Of a DNA stretch of 42,122 nt, positions 8,373-17,257 are shown piece after piece. The number at the start of each line of letters is the position of its first letter. The stretch's first letter is position 1. The position numbers were made by a program, and so were the translations under genes. Source of the DNA: an uncultured Sutterella sp. (GTDB lineage: Bacteria > Pseudomonadota > Gammaproteobacteria > Burkholderiales > Burkholderiaceae_F); contig UQNA01000023.1 in assembly GCA_900542195.1 (NCBI GenBank), positions 1-42,122 on the forward strand, written 5' to 3'. The notes under the pieces are model-generated. The model was not told the DNA's origin. It did no database searches and saw only the letters and a list, made by a program, of their open reading frames with translations.

Positions 8373-8834
8373 TTAGTTATTGAACAGCTTATCGTATTCA
8401 ATTTTTGTGGGTTGGTATACAGTGATTTTCCCATGGGCCAAGGTTTCGCCTTTTTCAGAGAGGACAGAACCGTCAAAGGAAGCAAGATTTTTATCTTGAA
8501 TAATCTTATGGATTTTGATGGTAAGAACTTCATTCGACGGCGTTTTGTCGACGAGGAGTTCGGCTCCTCTAACGCTTAACAAAAATCCAACATCGGATAG
8601 TTCCATGTCGTCCTTTCTGTAGTAGCCGGCCCAAACACCAATTGCTTGAGCCATCATTTCGATAAGAAAAACATTAGGAATAATTCCATTTTCGTCTTTG
8701 AAAAGCTCAAGCCTATCGGTTTTTTTACAATCACAGCGGCACTCGGCATGCTCTTCGTCTATTTTCACGAGCTCATCAATAAATCTCATGGGGAGCCGAT
8801 GAGGAAGCCAAGTATCAAGATCATTTTCCGTCAT
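8373..8834 (-). CDS. apeP: APE hot-dog dehydratase ApeP
   Basis: A 153-residue hot-dog fold protein of the 3-hydroxyacyl-ACP dehydratase type. The N-terminal LPHRLPMRFIDELV places a His in the position expected for this family. The middle segment FLIEMMAQAIGVWAGYY is the FabZ-like central helix, with Glu as the second catalytic candidate. It should remove water after ApeQ reduction to leave a conjugated double bond. APE clusters carry two such proteins, ApeP and ApeI, reported to work together; the second is at 15634. The start overlaps the apeO 3' end by 14 bases. Confidence 0.87.
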   Translation of the reverse strand: MTENDLDTWLPHRLPMRFIDELVKIDEEHAECRCDCKKTDRLELFKDENGIIPNVFLIEMMAQAIGVWAGYYRKDDMELSDVGFLLSVRGAELLVDKTPSNEVLTIKIHKIIQDKNLASFDGSVLSEKGETLAHGKITVYQPTKIEYDKLFNN

Positions 8835-9999
8835 AAAGTCCCAATATAAGAGAAGTATTGTTTCCTCCGAAGGCGATGTTGTTGGACATCATGTAATGGC
8901 CTTGGAGCGTAGTTGAGTTTTGAAGAAGGCCGAGTCCGCTGAAGGCTTCGTCCATTTCGTTTTCTACCTCAAATTGAGGGGGTAAAAACGTCTGAGGGTT
9001 GTCTAATAGCGCACAAAGCAAGACTGCCTCTGTTATCCCGGCCGCTCCTAGAGTGTGACCTGTAAGGTTTTTTGTAGAACTGCACGGAACAGATCCAAAA
9101 AGATTTCTAACAGCGGCACCTTCTGCAGAGTCATTTAATCTTGTGGCCGTCCCATGAAGATTCACGTACGCAATATCAGAGGTTTGCAGCTGAGCCATTG
9201 CTAAGGCTTCTCGCATAGCTGTTTCTATCCCGGCTCCTTGAGGGTGAGGGGATGAAATGTGATAAGCGTCTGAAGTCTCTCCCCACCCGGCTAATACGAG
9301 ATTGGAAGGTTCTTTCGAAAGAACGAGAACTCCGGCCCCTTCGCCGATAGTGATTCCCTCACGTTTCGATGAGAAAGGACGGCATTTTTTGCGCGACATT
9401 ACTTCCAGAGACGTAAATCCATGAATCGGAAGTTTGGCTAAGCTGTCGGCCCCGCCTACAATAGCGGCGTCTGCCATTCCCGATTGTATTAATCGAGCTC
9501 CGGAAATAATGGAACGTGCGCTGGAAGTACAGGCAGTGCTAATAGTGTAGGCAGGTCCGGAGAGCCCTAAATAAGCCGAAAGAAACCTTGATGGATCTCC
9601 TAACTCTTGCGCCCAGCCTTGGAAATCCGAAGGCGTTTCGTGCTTTGAAATGACGGCATTTACATATTCGTTTGCTTCGTTTGAACCGGAGGTACTGGTT
9701 CCCATAATGACAGCAACCCGATTTTTAGAAAACTTACCAACTAGAGAATGAAACTTATCAGAGTTATGCTGTAAGGCCGCGAGAATAAGACGGTTATTTC
9801 TGGAATTGTGACGCTTAAATTCATCGGCAATGACAGGAAGTTCTCCAAGAACATTCCCATAAAAAGCATTCTTATTGCTTCCCAGCCAACGAGTGCTTTC
9901 TTTCATTCCCGGGGCGTGATTATCAGACAAATTTTTTAAAATGTCAGGAATAGAGTTCCCAAGGGCATTTACAGAGGAGTAGTAATTTATAAAAATCAT
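8821..9999 (-). CDS. apeO: APE beta-ketoacyl-ACP synthase ApeO
   Basis: Main elongating ketosynthase of the APE system, 392 residues. The active-site Cys lies in ISTACTSSARS near residue 155, and the two His positions are in NLHGTATRLND and LTGHTLGAAG, so the enzyme is predicted active. It should condense malonyl units onto the aryl-ACP starter. In characterised APE systems it pairs with the catalytically dead ApeC, encoded at 19165, in a KS/chain-length-factor manner. The ATG is preceded by a weak AGAAG. The 3' end overlaps apeP by 14 bases, and about 75 bases separate it from the end of the apeN reading frame. Confidence 0.9.
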   Translation of the reverse strand: MIFINYYSSVNALGNSIPDILKNLSDNHAPGMKESTRWLGSNKNAFYGNVLGELPVIADEFKRHNSRNNRLILAALQHNSDKFHSLVGKFSKNRVAVIMGTSTSGSNEANEYVNAVISKHETPSDFQGWAQELGDPSRFLSAYLGLSGPAYTISTACTSSARSIISGARLIQSGMADAAIVGGADSLAKLPIHGFTSLEVMSRKKCRPFSSKREGITIGEGAGVLVLSKEPSNLVLAGWGETSDAYHISSPHPQGAGIETAMREALAMAQLQTSDIAYVNLHGTATRLNDSAEGAAVRNLFGSVPCSSTKNLTGHTLGAAGITEAVLLCALLDNPQTFLPPQFEVENEMDEAFSGLGLLQNSTTLQGHYMMSNNIAFGGNNTSLILGLYDGK

Positions 10000-10073
10000 T
10001 AAAAATAACTTCTAAAGAGATAGGAAATTACTCAAGAGCCTAAGGTTACATTGAACTATCAAGAACTTTCAAG

Positions 10074-10224
10074 TTAGTTAATAGGTAGGTCCTGTATTTC
10101 AATTTCATATGAAAAAGAATGATTGGAAATCCTGACGATGTCTCCTTTTTTTTCTTCAGGCCAATAAAATGTCTCAATCGGATTTTGTTCACTATCAAAG
10201 ATAACCATTTTGTTTTTATCTTCT
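10074..10224 (-). pseudogene. apeN: Out-of-frame C-terminus of apeN
   Basis: Reading one base out of step from the apeN stop gives a protein-like tail: SEDKNKMVIFDSEQ, then FYWPEEKKGDIVRISN, then SYEIEIQDLPIN, ending in TAA at 10074-10076. It resembles the C-terminal end of DUF3261-type lipoproteins, where the chain closes with beta strands. Joining it to the upstream frame gives about 192 residues, a more usual length for the family. One extra base between about 10216 and 10225, near an A-rich GATAAAAAC tract, explains the break. Confidence 0.75.
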
Positions 10225-10653
10225 GACCGTCCAATGATTAGGAAGGCTTCTCTCCAACACTTTCGGAGGAATCCTTACGGCGATGGAGTCAAAGAGAATT
10301 TCCATGATGGGTAAAGAATGTTCCATCGGGACTTTTTCTTGATACTGTACTTTTTGGCCGTTATAGATTATTTGGAAAAGTTCTAATCCGGTAGGCATCA
10401 AGCCATCCAACGTTAGAATTCCGTTTGAACATTTTTCTACCACCATTAATGTCCCTTTTTCTTGTCCCCATTTGAACTTTAATAAAGAATGCTTTAGAAA
10501 GTCCGCAGAACATGGCGCAGAAGGAAGCGCTGAGGAGATGTCCTTTGTTAAGCGATGCTGCAACTCCAAAGAATTGTTGGTCGTGGAGCATCCGGCAGAA
10601 AACAAAAAAGGAAACAATAGAAAAGCCCAGGACAAGAGATATTTTTTATTCAT
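10216..10653 (-). CDS. apeN: APE outer-membrane lipoprotein ApeN (DUF3261-type), frameshifted
   Basis: Predicted lipoprotein with a signal peptide starting MNKKYLLSWAFLL and a lipobox FSAGC. The start at 10653 is chosen for its near GGGA site and clean signal peptide; another ATG lies four codons upstream at 10665, inside the apeM 3' end. Position between the MMPL exporter and ApeO, and the SNGILTLDGLMPTGLELF segment, match the DUF3261 lipoprotein of APE clusters, thought to help place product at the outer membrane. The frame stops early at TAA 10216-10218; the missing C-terminus continues in the next frame (10224-10074). The gene is therefore broken by one base, or the base is a sequencing error. 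Confidence 0.75.
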   Translation of the reverse strand: MNKKYLLSWAFLLFPFLFSAGCSTTNNSLELQHRLTKDISSALPSAPCSADFLKHSLLKFKWGQEKGTLMVVEKCSNGILTLDGLMPTGLELFQIIYNGQKVQYQEKVPMEHSLPIMEILFDSIAVRIPPKVLERSLPNHWTVRR

Positions 10654-12943
10654 TATTTTTCCCATTCAGTCTATGTTGCGCAGACAATAAGACCATTAAG
10701 TATGAGGTTGCAATTCCTACACACACAATTAAGCCAAAGTTTTTGATTGCTTCTGTTTTACTTAGTACTAAAACGCCTAGAGATATTAATGTAGTAGCTG
10801 CAGACACAGAAATGGCTAAATAGGTGGATCGATTCACTCTTTCTCTGTTAGCCGAAAAAATCTGATAGTCGGCTCCAATTCCTAAAATAAGAATTAAGGC
10901 AAAAACGGAGAAGAGATTGAAGGGCATTCCCGTCAACCCCAAAGTTGCGAGGGCCGCAGCTCCTGATAAAACAATTATTCCCGTTTGGATAATGGATTTT
11001 TTCCAGCCAAAGAAGTACCAAAACAGAGCCATAAATCCAAAAACTAAAAAGCAGATAAACCAAGAGAGAACTGTCCTTTGGGTTCCAAGCCATGTCTGAA
11101 TATCCTCTCTTTGAGTGATTGGAAAACAAGAGGAAAGCTTGGAGCATATAGTTTGTAAGTTTTCCTTAGATGTCTCTATAGGAATATAAAAAGCTGGTTT
11201 GTTTTCAAAATTCAGAAAGAAAGGCTTCCATATTTGACCAACATGAGAATTGAGCCAGTCTTTTGCATCAAGTGTATCCGGAAGCGGAAATTGGGATAGT
11301 TCAACACCTGTTTCTTGAAGTTTTTTAGCTACTTCGGGAAACAGCTTCTCCAGTCGATCTCTAACCTGAAGCTGGCTTTCTAAAGAGAGGAGAGTCGGGT
11401 AGATGAATTGAGGGCGAGGAAGTTTGCTCTCATTAATCACCAAGGCCGCTTTTTCAATTTGTTGTATGAGTGCATCTTCGGAAGAAGCTGTGACAACAAT
11501 TCCTTTTTGTGAAAAGTTTGCTCCGGTCAGCTCTTTAATTTTGTTTTCCGAATCAGATAAAAATTGGGAGCTTTGATAAAGCCTGATTAAATCATCATCA
11601 AATGATAATTTGGGTAAACCTAGAGCCAATAAGGTGATCAACACAATGCCGGCGATGACTTTTATGGAATTGCCGGAAGAGCAAAACAAGAAAAATGAAT
11701 TAGTAGCGTCAGAAGTTTTCGAATTGGCTGCCGGCTTGATAGAGAAGAGCGGAAACCAGAACCAAACTGTTAAAAACGAACCAATCAATCCGAAGACCGC
11801 AAATACCCCTAACTGCCTAAGACTGCCAAATGGAGAAATTACCATCAACCCGTAAGCAAGAACCGTGGTTATCAATGCCTGTAAGAGAGGCTTCTTTAAT
11901 TTTTTTAAGATTGATAAAGGGGATTCTTTTGCCGAAGCGCTTTGTCGGGCTAAGAGATAGTGGGTCGTGTAATCGGTTGAAATTCCGATTAGGCTTATGC
12001 ACATAACTAAAGTTATTGCGTGTACCGACTCAAAGAAAGTAAAGGTTGCGGCTAGTCCGAAGATAGTGCCGATACCAACTGAAAGCAGGCATAAGAGGAT
12101 AGGTTTGAGTGTTCTGAAAACAAACGAGAAGAGTGCCAAGAGAAGAAGAACGGATACAATGCTCAAATTTTGAACATCCGTCTTAGCTATATTTTTAGCT
12201 TCTTCTTGATGAAAGATACTCCCGAGAAAATTCACCTCAAGATTCGGGTCAATGTGCTGACTTTCTTTAATTAATCCGTTAATGGAAGAGATCCATTGGC
12301 TAATTTCTTTTTCGCTTAAAGATGATTTTAAGCGGACATTTAGAACGGTCCAAGGAACGTTTTGTGAGTCAACGGAAGTTAGAAAACCTTCCTTCGGTGT
12401 TAGTTTTGAAGATGGATTATTTTTAGCGGCAGCTCTAGTAAGAAGAAAAGGATCCTCAGTTAGCTCTTTTAAGCTTGGAGAAGCGAAGGCCGAGTAGAGT
12501 TCACTGAGGATTCTTTGACTAATCTGGTCTGCAGAAGCGGTTAGATAGAATTTTTTATCGGAAGCAGATAAGAAGGCTAGCCTGTGCTTGATAAAGAAGC
12601 TAAGAAAATCTGCCTTCTCCTGATCTGTCACAGTGGAGGAGACGGATTCAACAACGGGGCTGGATTTTAAGAAATCGTCTAAAGATAGCGTGAAGTTTTT
12701 GTTATCTTTAACAGCGAAAATAACCGTCCTCGAAAGTGAGTCTTGCAAAGAAGAGTGAATTTGTTTGAGCTCGGCGGAATTCTCCTGCTGCGGGAGAAGA
12801 TCGAAAATATTTGAAGAAAGATTTCGATCGTGTATACACAGGGCTGTATAAACGAAGGCAACAAGCGAAAGCGCTAACCACAATAAGGCAAAAAATTTGC
12901 GCTTATGGAACTGGCTTTGCAAGGTTGAAGTCTTCTCGTTCAT
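10646..12943 (-). CDS. apeM: APE RND/MMPL-type exporter ApeM
   Basis: A 765-residue inner-membrane protein with the two-fold repeated RND/MMPL layout: one N-terminal membrane helix, a periplasmic domain to about residue 255, a bundle of about five helices, then the same pattern again from about residue 420. Each bundle carries the signature GISTDYTTH and GIGADYQIF (G-x-x-x-DY), whose Asp is typical of proton-driven relatives. It should export the lipid-linked polyene or its precursor from the inner membrane. Its ATG follows an AGGT site within the last 41 bases of apeL, and it overlaps apeN. Order and size fit ApeM. Confidence 0.88.
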   Translation of the reverse strand: MNEKTSTLQSQFHKRKFFALLWLALSLVAFVYTALCIHDRNLSSNIFDLLPQQENSAELKQIHSSLQDSLSRTVIFAVKDNKNFTLSLDDFLKSSPVVESVSSTVTDQEKADFLSFFIKHRLAFLSASDKKFYLTASADQISQRILSELYSAFASPSLKELTEDPFLLTRAAAKNNPSSKLTPKEGFLTSVDSQNVPWTVLNVRLKSSLSEKEISQWISSINGLIKESQHIDPNLEVNFLGSIFHQEEAKNIAKTDVQNLSIVSVLLLLALFSFVFRTLKPILLCLLSVGIGTIFGLAATFTFFESVHAITLVMCISLIGISTDYTTHYLLARQSASAKESPLSILKKLKKPLLQALITTVLAYGLMVISPFGSLRQLGVFAVFGLIGSFLTVWFWFPLFSIKPAANSKTSDATNSFFLFCSSGNSIKVIAGIVLITLLALGLPKLSFDDDLIRLYQSSQFLSDSENKIKELTGANFSQKGIVVTASSEDALIQQIEKAALVINESKLPRPQFIYPTLLSLESQLQVRDRLEKLFPEVAKKLQETGVELSQFPLPDTLDAKDWLNSHVGQIWKPFFLNFENKPAFYIPIETSKENLQTICSKLSSCFPITQREDIQTWLGTQRTVLSWFICFLVFGFMALFWYFFGWKKSIIQTGIIVLSGAAALATLGLTGMPFNLFSVFALILILGIGADYQIFSANRERVNRSTYLAISVSAATTLISLGVLVLSKTEAIKNFGLIVCVGIATSYLMVLLSAQHRLNGKNNE

Positions 12944-13514
12944 TTTTACCTATCGGGGTTACGGTTCCGAATGTAATCAGTGTCTTGGCTCCTGAAATTT
13001 CTTCAATCTGAATATCTTTTAGTTGTTTCCCTCCATCGACGGAAATCTCTTTTACTATTTTTGATAAAGGCTCGATTTTAGGAATTAAAGTCATTTTCCA
13101 AATCTGGGAGTTGCCCGAAACCGTCACGGAAAAGTTCTTATCCAAATTAGCCTGATTCCCCTCAAAAAGTGATTTCAGCGTCGAAACCATCTTATAAACC
13201 TCCGGATTCTCAGAGGCAGTGATTTCTCTGGGCTCTTCAGATTGAGTTTGTAGAAGGACAGACTTGTCATTAATTAAAGTCTTTTGAAGGAAAGGTTTGG
13301 TTTGAATCCAAGCCAATCCTTTGGAGTTGGACAAAGAGAGATGGCCGGAAGATTTGAGAATCAGTCCTTGAGAAAGGGTTTTCGTTTGAAAAAAATCCGC
13401 GTAACCTTGACGCAAATGCTCGAAGGCATCCGTGACATATGAAGGAAGAAAATTTGAGGCAAAAACCAGTGAACTCATCGTAAGGCCAATGGCTGCAATA
13501 AATTTTTTAAGCAT
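12903..13514 (-). CDS. apeL: APE LolA-like periplasmic carrier ApeL
   Basis: A 203-residue exported protein with a signal peptide (MLKKFIAAIGLTMSSLVFAS). The body has the LolA/LolB-like unclosed beta-barrel pattern, including the RQGYADFFQTKTLSQG opening and the GHLSLSNSKGLAWIQ strand pair. LolA-family proteins shuttle hydrophobic cargo across the periplasm. Here, between a thioesterase and an MMPL exporter, it would carry the lipid-anchored polyene to the outer membrane. The cargo is inferred from context. It starts at ATG with a GGAAAG site, overlapping the apeK 3' end by eight bases. Confidence 0.85.
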   Translation of the reverse strand: MLKKFIAAIGLTMSSLVFASNFLPSYVTDAFEHLRQGYADFFQTKTLSQGLILKSSGHLSLSNSKGLAWIQTKPFLQKTLINDKSVLLQTQSEEPREITASENPEVYKMVSTLKSLFEGNQANLDKNFSVTVSGNSQIWKMTLIPKIEPLSKIVKEISVDGGKQLKDIQIEEISGAKTLITFGTVTPIGKNEREDFNLAKPVP

Positions 13515-13947
13515 AAGGACTTTCCTTTCCTAACACTTCAAATAAAACCTTTGGACTTGTCAGGCAGCCTTGCTTTTTCTTTAAGTCAAAGGCCATTTGA
13601 CGAGTCATTCCGGTGGTGAGTACTTTATTTGTTTCCCTATCTCTGATGAGATATTCAATTTTTATTTCGTTTTCGTATTCGACGATTTCTGCGGATACCA
13701 GAAGAGAGCTTTCCAGCAAGGCCGGGCGCCGGTATTTGATTTTGACTTCGATAATTGGCCAGACAAATCCGCTTTGCTTCATTTCGGCATAGCCAAAGTG
13801 AAGATCTTTAAAAAGGGCTTCTCTGGCCTTTTCAAAAAATTTTAAGTAATTTCCGTGCCAAACCACTCCCATTGGATCTACTTCATGGAAGGAAGGGTTA
13901 ATAATTATTTCTTTTTTAAGACTAATTTGGGTTTTATTTATTGTCAT
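13507..13947 (-). CDS. apeK: APE thioesterase ApeK (4HBT hot-dog type)
   Basis: A 146-residue hot-dog thioesterase of the 4-hydroxybenzoyl-CoA thioesterase type. The signature HEVDPMGVVWHGNYLKFFE lies near the N-terminus, with the Asp in the position of the catalytic aspartate of this family. It likely releases acyl chains from the carrier protein, or edits stalled intermediates. The ATG at 13947 (MTINKTQ) is preferred over an upstream in-frame start at 13998, because it leaves only a 14-base overlap with apeJ and starts just before the conserved fold. Confidence 0.87.
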   Translation of the reverse strand: MTINKTQISLKKEIIINPSFHEVDPMGVVWHGNYLKFFEKAREALFKDLHFGYAEMKQSGFVWPIIEVKIKYRRPALLESSLLVSAEIVEYENEIKIEYLIRDRETNKVLTTGMTRQMAFDLKKKQGCLTSPKVLFEVLGKESPYA

Positions 13948-15634
13948 TGTGCAGATCCCAAAAATCATAGAAATTAAACCATTGAAGCGGATAAGCAACT
14001 GCTTTTTCTTCTAATTCTTTAACGTACTTAGAAGAATACTGATGGACGGCATTGAGTCTATCTTTTCTTGGAAGGCTGACTTTATCGGTTAAGCGATGTG
14101 CCGAGATAAGAATTTTATCTTTGTCTCTAACCGCAAACATTGTGTATACGGGACAACCAAGAAGAGAAGCAAGCACGTAGGGCCCAATAGGGAAAAGAGC
14201 TTTCTTTCCTAAGAAGGTCTCTTCTATTACGCGTTTATCATCCCTTTCTTTCAAACCTAAAGGGATTCTGTCGGCAGCGATCGCAATCCAAGCTCCTGCT
14301 TCGATTTTCTCTTTTAAGGAAATAATGGTGCTCAAGTCAATCTCATCGATTTCTATCAAGTTTAATTGACTTTTCGGAGCACTTTTTTTCATAAATTTTT
14401 TAAAGTTTTTAGCGTTCTTATCAAACAACAAGATGTAGATTTTTTCGTGATAATCAAGCTCTCCTATTGCACGCATGGCTTCAACAGAACCCAAGTGAGA
14501 AACTAGTAATAACCGGCCTTCGCGTTTTTGGTGAGAGAGCAGGATGTTGACGGTCTCCTCATCTGCAAACTTCACAGGAGTGTTTATCTTGGCCCCTTCA
14601 GTCCAAACAATAATTTTGTCAAGCAAGGCATCAGCGAAAGACAAAAAGTGCTTTAAAGAAGAAAAGGGCTTTTTCTGATGCAACGGATGAGAATAATCGA
14701 AAACTCGTTGCTGAAAATCTTGGCTTGCTTTTCTTTGATTTTTGCCAAATGCCCAAAAGCAGGTAACTACAGGCGCGCAAAAGAGCCGAAAAATCTGCCT
14801 CCCGCCTAATTTATAGACAGCCAGGAGAAAATGGACTCCAAGGACTCCCTTTCTCTCTTGGATTTTCGCCCAATGAAGGGAAGAGCTCTTCTCAGAGTGC
14901 CGAGCAAGATTACTTCTAAGGTGAGTAAGAGATTCAAAAAACAATCTGGTGTGCATCTTGCTGATTAGCCAGTTATCCCTAAGAACTTTGAAGTTGCTTA
15001 CCCCGTCCTTTGGATAAGTTACACCGACAGGCAGAAAGATCATTTTCATCTCTGACCAGTAGAGACGAACCAGGATGTCGGTATCGAAATCCATTCCCAT
15101 CCCGATTTTGCAGGATTGCGCAACTTCTAAGGTTTTACGGATTGGATATATGCGAAATCCGCACATACTATCTTTTAGAGAAAAAGACAGCGTTTCGACA
15201 GCTACCCAAAAGTCAGTAATTTTTCGCCCAACTTCCCGGCTCTTCGGGACTGATTGATCATAAATAGGGTAACCGCATACACAGTCCTCGGGATGGCTTT
15301 CGGACTTGCTCAAAAAGGAGGGCAGGTCTTCTATGGCATGCTGACCGTCAGCATCGATTTGTGCTGCGTGTGTAAAGCCGAGTTCCGCGGCCTTTAACAA
15401 GCCCGCGATAACGGCACCGCCTTTACCTCTATTTTGTTCCAGTTTGACTAAAGTGACGTTTGAAAAGCTCTCGACCGCCGACTGAATCTCATTAGCTTCG
15501 TTGCAGGGACTTCCATCATCCACAACAATACAGTCCTTAATAAAGGGCTGTATTCTTGCTAAAACGTCCGCTAGCGCCCTTGAATGCCCATAGCATGGGA
15601 CAACGGCGCAAAATTTTACTGCGTAGGGCGGCAT
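13934..15634 (-). CDS. apeJ: APE glycosyltransferase-acyltransferase fusion ApeJ
   Basis: A two-domain protein of 566 residues. Residues up to about 230 are a family 2 glycosyltransferase (VVPCYGHSRAL, VVDDGSP, and QIDADGQH as the metal-binding Asp motif). From about residue 270 to the end is a LpxL/HtrB-like acyltransferase (LLLVSHLGSVEAMRA with its His, and IAADRIP). The combination suggests building a glycolipid-type anchor and acylating it. APE clusters encode such fusions at this position. The start at 15634 is chosen because its ATG overlaps the apeI stop as TAATG; an in-frame ATG at 15667 would overlap apeI by 34 bases. Confidence 0.87.
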   Translation of the reverse strand: MPPYAVKFCAVVPCYGHSRALADVLARIQPFIKDCIVVDDGSPCNEANEIQSAVESFSNVTLVKLEQNRGKGGAVIAGLLKAAELGFTHAAQIDADGQHAIEDLPSFLSKSESHPEDCVCGYPIYDQSVPKSREVGRKITDFWVAVETLSFSLKDSMCGFRIYPIRKTLEVAQSCKIGMGMDFDTDILVRLYWSEMKMIFLPVGVTYPKDGVSNFKVLRDNWLISKMHTRLFFESLTHLRSNLARHSEKSSSLHWAKIQERKGVLGVHFLLAVYKLGGRQIFRLFCAPVVTCFWAFGKNQRKASQDFQQRVFDYSHPLHQKKPFSSLKHFLSFADALLDKIIVWTEGAKINTPVKFADEETVNILLSHQKREGRLLLVSHLGSVEAMRAIGELDYHEKIYILLFDKNAKNFKKFMKKSAPKSQLNLIEIDEIDLSTIISLKEKIEAGAWIAIAADRIPLGLKERDDKRVIEETFLGKKALFPIGPYVLASLLGCPVYTMFAVRDKDKILISAHRLTDKVSLPRKDRLNAVHQYSSKYVKELEEKAVAYPLQWFNFYDFWDLHNDNK

Positions 15635-15981
15635 TAAGACACTTTTCCTTGGCTGACGGTTATCCATTCATTGTTTTTAAAAGATTTATAAGTGAAGGAT
15701 AAATATTTTTCATCAAAAGATAAATGAAGCCGGATTAAATCCTGAGGTGTCATCGGAACCGTAAATTTAATTTGACGAATGTTCTTTACCGTTCGATCGC
15801 AAAGCCCAAAAGCCCGAGCAAACCGAGTGACCCAATCAAGTTGAGCAACGCCGGGCAAGATCGGCTGAACCGGAAAATGTCCTTTAAACCAAAGAAGAGT
15901 GGGGGAAAGAATAAACTCCAAGACAATAGAATTCTCAGTTTTTTCTATAACAGCGACATCTGCCGGGATAAGGCTATTCAT
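15634..15981 (-). CDS. apeI: APE dehydratase ApeI (hot-dog type)
   Basis: A short 115-residue hot-dog protein with the FabA/FabZ-like motif FKGHFPVQPILPGVAQLDW, whose His is the usual catalytic residue. It is the second dehydratase of the cluster; ApeI and ApeP are reported to act as a pair in characterised APE systems. The start is the ATG at 15981 rather than the TTG just before it. It overlaps the apeH stop by eight bases, and its own stop shares a base with the apeJ start. Cytoplasmic. Confidence 0.87.
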   Translation of the reverse strand: MNSLIPADVAVIEKTENSIVLEFILSPTLLWFKGHFPVQPILPGVAQLDWVTRFARAFGLCDRTVKNIRQIKFTVPMTPQDLIRLHLSFDEKYLSFTYKSFKNNEWITVSQGKVS

Positions 15982-17257
15982 CAAAAAATCTCCTGAGTTC
16001 TCGTATCAAAATTTTCCCTTGATTATTCTGAGGCCATGATGGTGTAATGCGCCAAAAACGAGGTAAAGCTAAAAGAGGGATCTTATCTTTCAACCCATTT
16101 CTCAGAGAGAGGATTTTAGCTGCAGGAAGTCTTGAGACTTCTTTGACCATTGGGTCAAGGAGTACGGCCCCTAAGAGTGTCCTTCCATTCCTTTCCAAAG
16201 GAATTACTTTACATGGCATTGAATAAAACTGGGTGATTGTTTTTTCAACATTAGTCAGATTTATTCTTTCTTCTCCGATTTTCAGGATATTGTCTTTTCT
16301 TCCTTTTAAGAGAAATTGCCGAGGGTTTTGGAAGTCATATTCGTCTTCCAAAATGAGAGAAGGTAAGACTCGACCGGTTGAAACCAATCGGTTTTCAATG
16401 ATAGAGAGATCTGAGAAAAGAGTCCACAACGAACTTAGATTGCCATCGCGAGTAAATCGATAAGCAATAACACCTGCCTCCGTACTTCCATAAATTTCGG
16501 TTATCTCGCATCCTAACCAATTCTTAACCAGGGATGCTGCCTTTTCTGTGAGAGGGGCACCGGCTGAAACCACTCTTCTTACAGGCGGAGGAAGAAGGGC
16601 AGGATCCAGATTTGAAAGAAATGAGGGCGTCGAAATTAAAAGAGAATTCACCTTAATTTTTGAACAATCTTCGGGTACTTTTATTCTCTTGTCATAAATG
16701 GCTAACCCATGAGACATGGCTAGCCAAATATTGAATGTAAGACCATATTGATGTTCGGAATCTGCCGTAGAGGCCACGGCTTCAATTTCTGACTTCGGTA
16801 GCAAACGAGTTGTTTGAGCGGCCTCTAAATCTAGTTGGTCTATGGTTTTGGTGATTTTTTTCGGAGCACCGCTTGAACCTGAAGTATAAAGTTCAACGAT
16901 GCTGTTTCTAAAGTCGGACTTAGTTGGAGTTTTAGAGGGAGAAACAGCCAGAATCTCAGACAAGTCTTCTTCCGTTACCCATAATTCGGCTAAGGCATAT
17001 CTTTCCTCCTTGAGAATGGCATTTTGAGGAATAAGAACCGGAACATTACCCGAAAGTACTATGCCCAGGAAAAGGCATAAAAAACTATAGTTGCTTTCAG
17101 TCGTAATCAGGATCCTAGTCCCCGAAAGTGCAGAAAAACGCTCGTAGACCTTAAGGACATCCAGGTTTAATTCTTTACGGGTTCGTTTCGGATTGATAGT
17201 GACTAAATCTTCAGGAGGACCTGAAAGCCAATTATTAAACGTTAAAACTTCAGACAT
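15974..17257 (-). CDS. apeH: APE acyl/aryl-ACP ligase ApeH (AMP-forming)
   Basis: An ANL-superfamily adenylating enzyme of 427 residues. The phosphate-binding loop is YTSGSSGAPKKITKT near residue 120, the adenine motif EIYGSTEAG near residue 255, and the hinge LKGRKDNILKIGEERI near residue 315. The ANL core is shorter than in CoA ligases (about 500 or more), as is usual for APE-type ligases. It should activate the aryl acid starter for loading onto ApeE or ApeF. It overlaps apeG by eight bases and apeI by eight. Substrate identity is inferred from cluster type, not from binding-pocket residues. Confidence 0.85.
   Translation of the reverse strand: MSEVLTFNNWLSGPPEDLVTINPKRTRKELNLDVLKVYERFSALSGTRILITTESNYSFLCLFLGIVLSGNVPVLIPQNAILKEERYALAELWVTEEDLSEILAVSPSKTPTKSDFRNSIVELYTSGSSGAPKKITKTIDQLDLEAAQTTRLLPKSEIEAVASTADSEHQYGLTFNIWLAMSHGLAIYDKRIKVPEDCSKIKVNSLLISTPSFLSNLDPALLPPPVRRVVSAGAPLTEKAASLVKNWLGCEITEIYGSTEAGVIAYRFTRDGNLSSLWTLFSDLSIIENRLVSTGRVLPSLILEDEYDFQNPRQFLLKGRKDNILKIGEERINLTNVEKTITQFYSMPCKVIPLERNGRTLLGAVLLDPMVKEVSRLPAAKILSLRNGLKDKIPLLALPRFWRITPSWPQNNQGKILIRELRRFFDE

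Noticed and set aside
10046..10234. A 62-codon minus-strand frame after apeN, as a separate gene
   Set aside because: The protein-like sequence here is in a different frame and continues ApeN; this frame has no ribosome-binding site or family resemblance.
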